From contig NZ_FOVP01000004.1 of the NCBI RefSeq assembly GCF_900115165.1, positions 167,454 to 231,453 of the forward strand: a DNA stretch of 64,000 nucleotides, written 5' to 3'. A program made the translations under genes and the position numbers. The notes below the pieces were generated by a model. That model ran no database searches and had not been told where the DNA came from. It saw only the letters and a list, made by a program, of their open reading frames with translations. Numbering within the stretch: the stretch's first letter is position 1; each line of letters starts with the position of its first letter. Of this stretch, positions 17,882 through 25,344 are shown in pieces. The DNA is from Roseovarius lutimaris. GTDB taxonomy: Bacteria; Pseudomonadota; Alphaproteobacteria; Rhodobacterales; Rhodobacteraceae.

Positions 17882-18236
17882 GAAAATCCAAGGTCGCTGT
17901 CTATCCCTGTTACATGAGGTCACGGCCCGCAAATTGTAAACCCCCGAGGATCTGAACGGGCGGTGGCAAGCTGAGAGGGCGGAATTGAGTATTTAGGGAA
18001 AGATGAAAGGGGGGCAGTCAGACCAGCCAAGTTCGAACCCGATCTGACAGCGCATTGATCGCGGTTGCGATGTTGCGTATGGCCTTCGCTCAACACGTAG
18101 CCAAGGGGCATTTCGGTTGGCCACGCATTCACGGAGATTGCCCGCAAGACGAGATGCAGGTTGTATGGACGCCGGATGGGAGATGTGTAAACGGCATCAT
18201 CTATGGCAATGTTAACGAGCTCCGCGTAACAAACCG
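17882..18236. other. 355-bp intergenic stretch without a recognised gene
   Basis: This is one of the longest gaps in an otherwise packed region. Short open frames exist on both strands (for example from 18055 on the plus strand) but none has a ribosome site or similarity that I recognise. It lies upstream of the DMT-carrier operon and downstream of the UPF0178 gene, so it may hold the former's promoter. No tRNA or clear hairpin is seen. Confidence 0.5.
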
Positions 18237-18692
18237 TCACGCACCAGAGTGTTTGGCGGCGCGCAGCGCCCTTTCCAGAGCGTCCAGAAAGCGCGAGCGG
18301 TCGGCCTTGGTAAACCCTTTGCCGCCCCCCTGCCGAAACGGATCGGCGGCGCGCAGGTCGCTCATCAGGTCGCGGGTGGCAAGCACGTTGCCGATATTGG
18401 CCTGTGTCAGAGGCTCGCCATTATGCTTGAGCACCTGCGCCCCCGCCTCGACGCATTTGGCCGCCAGAGGGATGTCGCCGGTGATCACCACATCGCCGGG
18501 GCCGACGCGCTCGGCGATCCACATATCGGCGACATCGGGGCCATCGGGCACGATCACCGTTTCGACCAGCGGGTTTTGCGAGGGGCGCAACCCGCCATTC
18601 GAGACGACAAACATCTGCGCGCGATGACGGGTTCCAACCTTTTCGACCTCGGCCTTGACCGGGCAGGCATCGGCATCAACATAGATGCTCAT
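18237..18692 (-). CDS. UPF0178 (YaiI/YqxD) family protein
   Basis: 151 residues opening with [13 protein letters not shown], the hallmark of this NYN/PIN-like family. Further conserved acidic residues occur in [12 protein letters not shown] near 50 and the GDIPLAAKC segment near 72. Acidic clusters at these positions suggest a nuclease-type metal site, but no biochemical role is established for the family. The start overlaps the sthA stop by 4 bp, so it is the last gene of that unit. Confidence 0.9.
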   Translation of the reverse strand: MSIYVDADACPVKAEVEKVGTRHRAQMFVVSNGGLRPSQNPLVETVIVPDGPDVADMWIAERVGPGDVVITGDIPLAAKCVEAGAQVLKHNGEPLTQANIGNVLATRDLMSDLRAADPFRQGGGKGFTKADRSRFLDALERALRAAKHSGA

Positions 18693-20131
18693 TTCCTTGC
18701 CTTGCCGGGTTTGCCCTCGTCACGGTGAAGTTTGTATTCCTCGGGGATCGGCATGCGGTTGAAGGCGTCCAATCCGGCGATCTTGTAGGCCTCGGCGAGT
18801 GTCGGATAGTTGAAGGTATTCTGCACAAAGTAATCCACCGTGCCCTTGAGGTTCAGCACCGCCTGCGCGATGTGAATAAGCTCGGTCGCGCCTTCGCCGA
18901 CAATCTGAACCCCCAGAACCCGGCGGGTCTTGAGCGAAAACAACATCTTGAGAAGCCCGTGTTCCAGCCCCATGATATGCCCACGGCTGGTTTCGCGGAA
19001 CCGCGCGATGCCCACTTCATAGGGAATGCCGCGCTCCTTCATTTCTTCTTCGGACATGCCGCAGGTCGAAATCTCGGGGACCGAATAGATGCCGTAGGGG
19101 AACCACGGGCTTTCGGGCAAGGTTGGTGTTTCAAGCGCATGACAGGCCGCCACGCGCCCCTGTTGCACCGAGGTTGAGGCCAGAGAGGGGTGGCCGATCA
19201 CATCGCCCGCCGCATAGATATGCGGCACGGCGGTCTGATAGGTCTTGCGATCCACCTCAAGCCGCCCGCGATGGTCAGTCTCAAGGCCGGCGGCGGCGAC
19301 GTCAAGGCTTTCGGTGGCGCCCATCCGCCCGGCGGCGAAAAGCAACATTTCGGCGCGCACATGACGGCCATTGGCAAGGCTTACCTCGATATGCTCGCCC
19401 GCGTCCTCGATCGTTTCGATGGCAGAGCCAAGCCGCAGATCGACACCATTTTCGCGGATTTGATGGGTGAAATCCTGAATGAGCGCGTCGTCGATGAAAT
19501 CGAGGAAGGTCTCGCGTGGCTCGATCAGAGTCACGCGCACATCCAGCGCCGAGAACATCGTGGCATATTCCACCCCGATCACCCCGGCGCCGACCACGAT
19601 CAGGCTGCGCGGGATCTGGGCGAGTTCCAGAAACTCGTCACTATCGACCACGGTGCGCCCGTTAAAAGGCACGGTGTCGGGCCGATAGGTCTTGGTCCCG
19701 GTGGAAATCAGAAACCTTTCGGCGGTCAGACGGGTAAAATCGCCCGCCTCGGTGGCCACGTCGATGGTCTGCGCATCGACGAAACGCGCTAACCCGTGAA
19801 GCGTGTCGACGTGGTTGCGGGCGAACTGATGCTCAAGCACGTCAACCTCGTGATCGAGCGTCATGTGCAACCGCGCCTTGAGATCCTCGGCGGCGATATC
19901 ATCCTTGACCCGATAAGAGCGGCCATAAAAGCTGCGCTCGCGCCAGCCCGAGAGGTTAAGCACCGTCTCGCGCAGAGTCTTGGACGGGATCGTGCCGGTG
20001 TGCACCGAGACCCCGCCAAGCCGGTCCTTGCGGTCAATGACCAGCACCCGGCGCTTGAGTTTGCCGGCCTGAATGGCCGCCGCCCTGCCCGCCGGGCCAG
20101 AGCCGATGATGATCAGGTCATAATGGCTCAT
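18689..20131 (-). CDS. sthA: soluble pyridine nucleotide transhydrogenase SthA
   Basis: FAD enzyme that transfers hydride between NADPH and NAD+, 480 residues. The N-terminal FAD motif [16 protein letters not shown] is at about 7-22. Where dihydrolipoamide dehydrogenases carry the redox Cys pair, this protein reads [11 protein letters not shown] (about 47-57), the mark of SthA. The second dinucleotide motif [12 protein letters not shown] is near 180, and the C-terminal dimerisation domain ends with the [12 protein letters not shown] segment. It lies 3 bp downstream of fghA; co-expression would link formaldehyde oxidation to NAD(P)H balance. Confidence 0.93.
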   Translation of the reverse strand: MSHYDLIIIGSGPAGRAAAIQAGKLKRRVLVIDRKDRLGGVSVHTGTIPSKTLRETVLNLSGWRERSFYGRSYRVKDDIAAEDLKARLHMTLDHEVDVLEHQFARNHVDTLHGLARFVDAQTIDVATEAGDFTRLTAERFLISTGTKTYRPDTVPFNGRTVVDSDEFLELAQIPRSLIVVGAGVIGVEYATMFSALDVRVTLIEPRETFLDFIDDALIQDFTHQIRENGVDLRLGSAIETIEDAGEHIEVSLANGRHVRAEMLLFAAGRMGATESLDVAAAGLETDHRGRLEVDRKTYQTAVPHIYAAGDVIGHPSLASTSVQQGRVAACHALETPTLPESPWFPYGIYSVPEISTCGMSEEEMKERGIPYEVGIARFRETSRGHIMGLEHGLLKMLFSLKTRRVLGVQIVGEGATELIHIAQAVLNLKGTVDYFVQNTFNYPTLAEAYKIAGLDAFNRMPIPEEYKLHRDEGKPGKARK

Positions 20132-20134
20132 GTT

Positions 20135-20968
20135 TTAATCCGCATAGAGGGCTTCGGCGTGGAACGACACGTGGTCCTCCATGAAGCTCGACATGAAGAA
20201 ATAGCTGTGATCATAGCCCTTCTGCATGCGGAACGTGCCCTCTTGGCGGCGTGCAAAGGCGGCATCGGCAAGGGTTTCGGGACGCAGCAGATCAAGGAAC
20301 TGATCATTGGTGCCGGTATCCACCAGAACCGGCCCGTCAAAGCCGGTTTCGCGCATCAGGACGCTAGCGTCATGCGCTGCCCATTTGCTTTCATCCTCGC
20401 CAAGATAGGCGGTGAATTGCTTGCGGCCCCAATCGCTTGCGGTCGGGTTGCAGATCGGCGCAAAGGCCGAGACGGAGCGGTAACGCCCGGCGAGGCCCAT
20501 AGCGAGGGTCAGCGCGCCGTGCCCGCCCATGGAATGGCCGGTGATCGACTGACGCTCGGGATCAATCGCGAAAGTTTCGGTGATCAGCGCGGGCAACTCA
20601 TCGGCGACGTAATCCCACATCTGGAAATGCGGCGCCCATGGGGTTTGCGTGGCATTTACATAGAACCCGGCACCCTGACCAAGATCAAAGGCCTCGTCAT
20701 TGGCAACATCTGTCCCGCGCGGGCTTGTATCGGGAAAGACAATCGCGATGCCCTGCTCGGCGGCCCAACCCTGGGCGCCTGCCTTGGTCATGGCGTTCTC
20801 ATGGGTGCAGGTCAGCCCCGAGAGATACCACAGCACCGGCACCGGCCCATCCTTTGCCTCTTGCGGCAGGAAAAGCCCAAAGGTCATATCACCGCCACAG
20901 GTCTTGGATGTATGGGTATAGACCCCTTGGCTGCCCCCAAAGCAGGTGTTTTCCGAAACCGTTTGCAT
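20135..20968 (-). CDS. fghA: S-formylglutathione hydrolase
   Basis: Esterase-D type serine hydrolase that converts S-formylglutathione to formate and glutathione in formaldehyde detoxification. It has 277 residues from the ATG at 20968, where AAAGGAGAG is properly spaced; an upstream ATG at 20986 overlaps that ribosome site. Motifs are LSGLTCTHEN near 56, the nucleophile GHSMGGHGAL near 148, and the C-terminal His in KGYDHSYFFM near 257. No glutathione-dependent formaldehyde dehydrogenase gene is in the window. It follows the AEC carrier by 30 bp. Confidence 0.93.
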   Translation of the reverse strand: MQTVSENTCFGGSQGVYTHTSKTCGGDMTFGLFLPQEAKDGPVPVLWYLSGLTCTHENAMTKAGAQGWAAEQGIAIVFPDTSPRGTDVANDEAFDLGQGAGFYVNATQTPWAPHFQMWDYVADELPALITETFAIDPERQSITGHSMGGHGALTLAMGLAGRYRSVSAFAPICNPTASDWGRKQFTAYLGEDESKWAAHDASVLMRETGFDGPVLVDTGTNDQFLDLLRPETLADAAFARRQEGTFRMQKGYDHSYFFMSSFMEDHVSFHAEALYAD

Positions 20969-20998
20969 GCGTCTCTCCTTTGCCATCTCGCGCGGTGT

Positions 20999-21931
20999 TT
21001 AATAGAGCTGGTTCACCCAGCCAATCACAAGCGACACTGTAACGATTGCCGCCGCCGTTGAAATCAGAATCGAGGCCGACACCCGCTTGGGGGCGACCCC
21101 GTAGTGTTGGGCGAGCATATAGACATTGCCCGCCACCGGAAGGCTCGCGGCGGCGATCATCACCGCCGCCGGATAGGGGGCGACCGGGAACAGAAACAGC
21201 ACAGAAAAGGCCACAAAAGCCGGGTGCAGCACCAGTTTGCAGAATGAAAGCCAACCCGCCACCGTCGGTCGTTCGGCCGATTTCGAGGCCAGCGAAGCGC
21301 CAATCGCAAACAGAGCGCCCGGCGTTGCCGCGCCGCCAAGGATCGCGACAAAATCGTTCATCGGGTCCGGGATCGGCAGGCGCAGCCCCGACCACGTCAG
21401 CCCCAGAACAATCGAGACGATCATCGGGTTTTTCAGCAACCCAAGACCGACCGTGCGCAGAATACCAAGGCTCATCCGGCCATCGCGCGACCCGGTGACC
21501 AGGATCACCACGAGCGAGCCAAAGACAATGAGATCAATCGCCAGAACGATCATCACCGGGCCAATCGCCGCCTCGCCCATCAGCATGGCGAGCATCGGCA
21601 CGCCAAGAAACCCGACATTGCCGATCACCGCGCATTGCGCTTCGATGGCGACCTCCTGAATGCTGATTCGACGCAACAGCGCGACCAGAGTGGCGATGCC
21701 ATAGACAAACCCGGTGGCCCAAAGATAGGCCACTACGAAATTCCAATCCCAGACCTCCGCCAGTGTCAGGTTTGCCGAAAACCGGAACAGCATCGCTGAA
21801 AGCGCGAAATAGAACACGAACTTGGTAAGCCATGCCGTCGCCACCTCGGGGAAAAACCCGCTGCGCCCGGCGCCATATCCCAGCCCGATGATCAAAAAGA
21901 ACGGAAGTGTTTGAAGGAATACACTTATCAT
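20999..21931 (-). CDS. AEC family transporter (auxin efflux carrier-like)
   Basis: 310 residues with about ten membrane spans in two five-helix halves, beginning MISVFLQTLPFFLIIGLGYGAGR and containing the NVGFLGVPM half-helix break near 107, which is typical of this superfamily. Bacterial members move malate, malonate or other small anions. It is the first gene of the unit AEC, fghA, sthA, UPF0178 on the minus strand. The substrate is not deducible. Confidence 0.85.
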   Translation of the reverse strand: MISVFLQTLPFFLIIGLGYGAGRSGFFPEVATAWLTKFVFYFALSAMLFRFSANLTLAEVWDWNFVVAYLWATGFVYGIATLVALLRRISIQEVAIEAQCAVIGNVGFLGVPMLAMLMGEAAIGPVMIVLAIDLIVFGSLVVILVTGSRDGRMSLGILRTVGLGLLKNPMIVSIVLGLTWSGLRLPIPDPMNDFVAILGGAATPGALFAIGASLASKSAERPTVAGWLSFCKLVLHPAFVAFSVLFLFPVAPYPAAVMIAAASLPVAGNVYMLAQHYGVAPKRVSASILISTAAAIVTVSLVIGWVNQLY

Positions 21932-22014
21932 GCGGGTGTGGTAGCAGGTTCCGGGGTAAGGTCAATCGGCGCTGACCCGTGGCACCTCAGACCATGGCCC
22001 GAGATCGCCCGCCG

Positions 22015-22992
22015 CTAACCACTGCCGATCAGGACACCGGCGGCAAAGACAAGGGCGCCGCCAAGTACCACCTGAAAGGCCGCGCGGAAAAACGGGGTGT
22101 CCATGAATTTGTTCTGGATCCAGGCAATCGCCCAGAGCTCGATAAAGACGACGACAAAGGCGACAATCGTTGCGGTCCAGAAATCCGGGATCAGATAGGG
22201 CAAGGCGTGGCCAAGCCCGCCAACCATCGTCATGATCCCCGAGGCAAAGCCGCGTTTGACTGGGCTGCCACGCCCCGAGAGTTCGCCATCGTCACTGGCG
22301 GCCTCGGTAAAGCCCATCGAAATGCCCGCGCCGACACTCGCCGCGAGGCCGACCAGAAAGGTGGTCCAGGTGTCTTGCGTGGCAAAGGCAGTGGCGAAGA
22401 TCGGCGCCAGCGTCGACACGGACCCATCCATCAGGCCGGCAAGCCCCGGTTGCACCCATGTCAGAAGAAAGGTGCGATGCGAGGTGCGCTCTTCGGCGGC
22501 CAGGGCGTCATCGTCCAGATGCTCGGCCTCAAGTTCGCCGGCACGGGCCTGATGACCGGCCTCGGCGGCGGCGAGATTGCCCAGCAATTTGCGGGTGTCG
22601 GCATCGCTCGTGCGTTGCGCGGCCTTGATATAGAACGCCTCGGCGTCGCGCTCCATGCCTTCGGCCTCGGCGCGGATACGCTCGATCCCGAGGTTTTCGA
22701 CAAGCCAGACAGGACGGCGGGCATAAAACCCGGCCACATGTTCGCGCCGGATAAGCGGGATCACGTCCCCAAATCGTTGGCTGTGAAGGTCGATCAGGCG
22801 TTGGCGGTGATCATCCTCTTCGGCGGCCATGCCATCGAATACCTTGGCGGTGTCGGGATACTCGGCGCGCAGCAACTCGCCATAGCTGCGATAAATACGC
22901 GCGTCGTCTTCCTCGGACGAAATGGCAAGCGCCAGAATTTCCTGTTCTGACAAATCCTTGAAACGACGACGAGACTGGATGCCGGGAATCAT
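22015..22992 (-). CDS. mbfA: membrane-bound ferritin A / VIT1-type iron exporter
   Basis: 325 residues combining an N-terminal ferritin-like (erythrin) domain (about 12-160) with a C-terminal VIT1/CCC1 membrane domain (about 170-325). Metal ligands of the di-iron helices are seen in ISSEEDDARIYRSY near 32 and AAEEDDHRQRL near 56, with further E..H pairs near 110-145. MbfA exports iron and protects against iron and peroxide stress in Agrobacterium and Bradyrhizobium. The iron box directly upstream predicts repression by Irr when iron is scarce. AGAGG precedes the ATG by 6 bp. Confidence 0.9.
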   Translation of the reverse strand: MIPGIQSRRRFKDLSEQEILALAISSEEDDARIYRSYGELLRAEYPDTAKVFDGMAAEEDDHRQRLIDLHSQRFGDVIPLIRREHVAGFYARRPVWLVENLGIERIRAEAEGMERDAEAFYIKAAQRTSDADTRKLLGNLAAAEAGHQARAGELEAEHLDDDALAAEERTSHRTFLLTWVQPGLAGLMDGSVSTLAPIFATAFATQDTWTTFLVGLAASVGAGISMGFTEAASDDGELSGRGSPVKRGFASGIMTMVGGLGHALPYLIPDFWTATIVAFVVVFIELWAIAWIQNKFMDTPFFRAAFQVVLGGALVFAAGVLIGSG

Positions 22993-23005
22993 GACGACCT
23001 CTTAG

Positions 23006-23022
23006 ATTAGAATGGTTCTAAT
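23006..23022. promoter_or_regulatory. Iron control element (Irr box) of mbfA
   Basis: ATTAGAA-TGG-TTCTAAT is a perfect 7-bp inverted repeat with a 3-bp centre and matches the ICE motif TTTAGAA-N3-TTCTAAA except for the outermost bases. Its centre is 22 bp before the mbfA start, where binding would block transcription. A further partial half-site TTCTAGA follows at 23026-23032. Confidence 0.8.
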
Positions 23023-23077
23023 TTATTCTAGACACTCACCGCTTCAAGCGCAAAGTGTCGGGGTGTCGCGCATTATA

Positions 23078-23151
23078 TAAACTAATCGGTTCATTTTCTG
23101 CTTGAAAAGTAAACTGAATAGTTTAGATAGATAACTGAACCAAGTAGTTCA
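23078..23151. promoter_or_regulatory. array of three 16-bp operator-like palindromes
   Basis: Three similar palindromes occur at 23078-23093 (TAAACTAATCGGTTCA), 23110-23125 (TAAACTGAATAGTTTA) and 23136-23151 (TGAACCAAGTAGTTCA). The shared pattern is TRAACY-N4-RGTTYA. Start-to-start spacings are 32 and 26 bp. The last extends to a perfect AACTGAAC/GTTCAGTT repeat (23133-23154) ending 11 bp before the small peptide gene. The shape is typical of TetR-family operators, and a TetR gene lies about 300 bp downstream. Confidence 0.7.
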
Positions 23152-23165
23152 GTTTGGAGAATGAC

Positions 23166-23324
23166 ATGAAACAGATCGTTACCGCAATCGCCCTCTCACT
23201 GTCTCTTGCCGCCTCGCCTGTCCTGGCCTTTGGCATTAACATGAGCACGCTCACACCGGATCTGACCTATCCCGATCCCGCGCCCGAACCGGTGACCCAA
23301 GGCAATAGCGGCATCAATAAATGA
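23166..23324 (+). CDS. 52-residue secreted peptide of unknown function
   Basis: A short gene with an ATG at 23166 preceded by TTGGAGA. The product has a clear signal peptide (MKQIVTAIALSLSLAASPVLA, 21 residues), leaving a mature peptide of about 31 residues rich in Pro, Asp and Thr (TPDLTYPDPAPEP) with no cysteine. It is embedded between the three-operator array and a strong hairpin 10 bp after the stop, so it appears to be its own tightly regulated unit. I do not recognise the family. Codon use and signal peptide support a real gene; expression is inferred. Confidence 0.65.
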   Translation: MKQIVTAIALSLSLAASPVLAFGINMSTLTPDLTYPDPAPEPVTQGNSGINK

Positions 23325-23334
23325 CCGCCGCAGA

Positions 23335-23371
23335 TCACAGGCCATCGCGTGCCCGCGAGGATGGCCTGTGA
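23335..23371 (+). terminator. perfect 12-bp hairpin after the small peptide gene
   Basis: TCACAGGCCATC and GATGGCCTGTGA form a perfect stem around a 13-nt GC-rich loop. No T-run follows (CTTCCACGG), so it may act as a weak terminator or an mRNA 3'-end stabiliser rather than a classical intrinsic terminator. Confidence 0.55.
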
Positions 23372-23449
23372 CTTCCACGGCTTTGCGCGGATGGGCTTGC
23401 GATCCGATGCTCTGCACGACTAGACTGGCGCCATATCGGGAGGGGTTGC

Positions 23450-24067
23450 ATGTCGGCAATGGCCGCAGAAATCAAAAAAGGACGCAAGTTTGACCAGGTG
23501 CTCGAAGGGGCACGGCACGTCTTTCTGCGTGACGGATTTGAGGGCGCAAGCGTTGATGACATCGCCCGCGAGGCACAGGTGTCAAAAGCCACGCTTTACA
23601 GCTATTTCCCGGACAAGCGCCTGTTGTTTTCTGAGGTGGCACGGATTGAATGCAACCGCCAGTCCGAAGAGGCGCTGCGGGAATTTGACCTGAACGCCCC
23701 CTGCGCCGTCACCCTGCGTGATATTGCGGATCGTATCGTGCGGTTCTTCCTGTCGGATTTCGGCATGCAGGTTTACCGGATTACCGTCTCTGAATCGCAC
23801 CGCTTTCCCGAACTCGGCAAACGGTTTTACACCTCTGGACCAGAGTTGTTGCGCGAGCGGCTTGGCATGGTCATGGGGCATTACGTGAAAACCGGCGCGC
23901 TTAAAATCGACGATATGGATCTTGCCGCAGAGCAATTCTGCGAGCTGTGCAAATGCGATATTTTCGTGCGTTGCCTTTGTGGCCTGTGCAAGGCCCCGCA
24001 AGAGGCCGACATTGACCGGGTTGTCACCGGCGTGGTCGATATGGTGATGGCGCGTTACGGCGCCTGA
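23450..24067 (+). CDS. TetR/AcrR family regulator
   Basis: 205 residues. The N-terminal helix-turn-helix (about 15-60) reads GARHVFLRDGFEGASVDDIA then VSKATLYSYFPDKRLLF, a textbook TetR domain. The C-terminal ligand-binding part resembles the AefR-like TetR_C_7 type (RDIADRIVRFFLSDFG, then a Cys-rich segment CELCKCDIFVRCLCGLCK near 164-182). Six cysteines in that segment are unusual and could sense redox or metals, which is speculation. It is the most likely ligand of the three operator-like repeats upstream of the peptide gene. GGGAGGGG precedes the ATG. Confidence 0.88.
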   Translation: MSAMAAEIKKGRKFDQVLEGARHVFLRDGFEGASVDDIAREAQVSKATLYSYFPDKRLLFSEVARIECNRQSEEALREFDLNAPCAVTLRDIADRIVRFFLSDFGMQVYRITVSESHRFPELGKRFYTSGPELLRERLGMVMGHYVKTGALKIDDMDLAAEQFCELCKCDIFVRCLCGLCKAPQEADIDRVVTGVVDMVMARYGA

Positions 24068-24097
24068 GCAACCAGATAAACCAAGCACAAAAGCAAA

Positions 24098-24119
24098 GGG
24101 CACCCGGTTGAGGGCGCCC
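24098..24119 (-). terminator. terminator of the first ABC importer operon
   Basis: On the minus strand GGGCGCCC, loop TCAACC, GGGTGCCC (one G-T pair) is followed by TTTGCTTTTG. It lies 29 bp after the last permease gene, between convergent transcription units. Confidence 0.65.
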
Positions 24120-24147
24120 CTTGGCAATCCGTCATGGCAGCCAGACC

Positions 24148-25338
24148 TTAGCCCGGGCTAAGCCCGCGCAGGCGCTCGGAACGGCGGCGCAGGTATTCCA
24201 GCGTGGTCAACAGACAGATCGAGATCACCACAAGAATGGTCGCCACCGCAAGAATGGTCGGGCTGATCTGTTCGCGCAGGCCGGTAAACATCCGCCAGGG
24301 CAATGTCTGTTGATTGGCCGAACCGACGAAAAGCACCACGACCACCTCGTCAAACGAGGTGATAAAGGCGAACAGCCCGCCCGAGATCACGCCGGGCAGG
24401 ATAAGCGGCATCTGCACCCGAAAGAACGTGGTCAAAGGATCGGCGCCCATATTGGCCGCCGCCCGCGTAAGCGAGCGATCAAAACCCACAAGTGTGGCGG
24501 TCACGGTGATGATCACGAAGGGAATACCAAGCGCCGCATGCGCCAGAACAACGCCCATATAGGTGCCCTGAAGGCCAACGCGGCTATAGAAAAAGTACAT
24601 GCCCGCCGCCGAAATGATCAGCGGAACGATCATCGGCGAAATCAGGATCGCCATGATCGCCCGACGGAACGGCACGTGCGGCTGGCTCAGGCCAATCGCG
24701 GCCAGGGTGCCAAAGCCCACCGACAGGATCGTTGCCATCGGCGCGATGGACAGCGAGTTGCGCAGCGCCTGCTGCCAGCCGCTAGAGGTAAAGAAATCCT
24801 GATAATGCTTAAGGCTGTAACCAGCCGGATCAAAACGCAACATCTCAGGGGTGAAGGTAAAGAAGTTCTGCGCGTTGAAACTGAGTGGGATGACCACAAG
24901 AATGGGCGTGATCAAAAAGATAAAGATCGCGCCGCAAATAACCCGGAAAGTATAATGCCAAAGCACCTGACCGGATGTCAGATAGGGCGCAAGGTTGGCC
25001 CGATACCGGCCTTCGCCGATCCAGAAGATAAACCAGGAAAAGAACCAGCCGAACAACCCGCCAAGCACCAAACCCGGCAGCCCCGCAACCAGCCAGCCAA
25101 TCACCACAAAGAGGGCGATCATGGCCTTGCGGGTGGTCTTTTCCATGCCAAGACCAAAAACCTTGAGGGCGACAAAGCCGAGCGCCATCAAGGCAATCGC
25201 GCCAATCACGACCCCCATCAGGCCAGAGCCATGCGCCGTGCCGACAAACAGCCCGACAAAGGCTCCCGCCGCACCGATCACCGGCAAGGCGAAGGACAGG
25301 GGTTTGGTTTCAACCGGTGTAAGAGTGAATCCGCTCAT
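24148..25338 (-). CDS. ABC permease, PotC-type, with extra N-terminal membrane region
   Basis: Inner-membrane permease of a polyamine/iron-type importer, 396 residues against about 265 for PotC. The usual core starts near residue 128 (FRVICGAIFIFLITPILVVIPLSF) and carries the ATPase-contact EAA loop near 308 (AAANMGADPLTTFFRVQMPLILPGV). The first 125 residues are an extension with three or four additional hydrophobic segments (about 14-33, 36-60, 70-105). This extension is not in the standard family. It follows the other permease gene by 6 bp and is last in the unit ATPase, binding protein, permease, permease. Confidence 0.88.
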   Translation of the reverse strand: MSGFTLTPVETKPLSFALPVIGAAGAFVGLFVGTAHGSGLMGVVIGAIALMALGFVALKVFGLGMEKTTRKAMIALFVVIGWLVAGLPGLVLGGLFGWFFSWFIFWIGEGRYRANLAPYLTSGQVLWHYTFRVICGAIFIFLITPILVVIPLSFNAQNFFTFTPEMLRFDPAGYSLKHYQDFFTSSGWQQALRNSLSIAPMATILSVGFGTLAAIGLSQPHVPFRRAIMAILISPMIVPLIISAAGMYFFYSRVGLQGTYMGVVLAHAALGIPFVIITVTATLVGFDRSLTRAAANMGADPLTTFFRVQMPLILPGVISGGLFAFITSFDEVVVVLFVGSANQQTLPWRMFTGLREQISPTILAVATILVVISICLLTTLEYLRRRSERLRGLSPG

Positions 25339-25344
25339 TTTTCT

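Noticed and set aside
18028..18045. GTTCGAACCC resembling a tRNA T-arm in the 355-bp gap
   Set aside because: No acceptor, anticodon or CCA end could be assembled around it.
23335..23371. Classical intrinsic terminator after the small peptide gene
   Set aside because: The stem is perfect but no T-run follows on either strand, so it is reported as a hairpin with uncertain role rather than a firm terminator.
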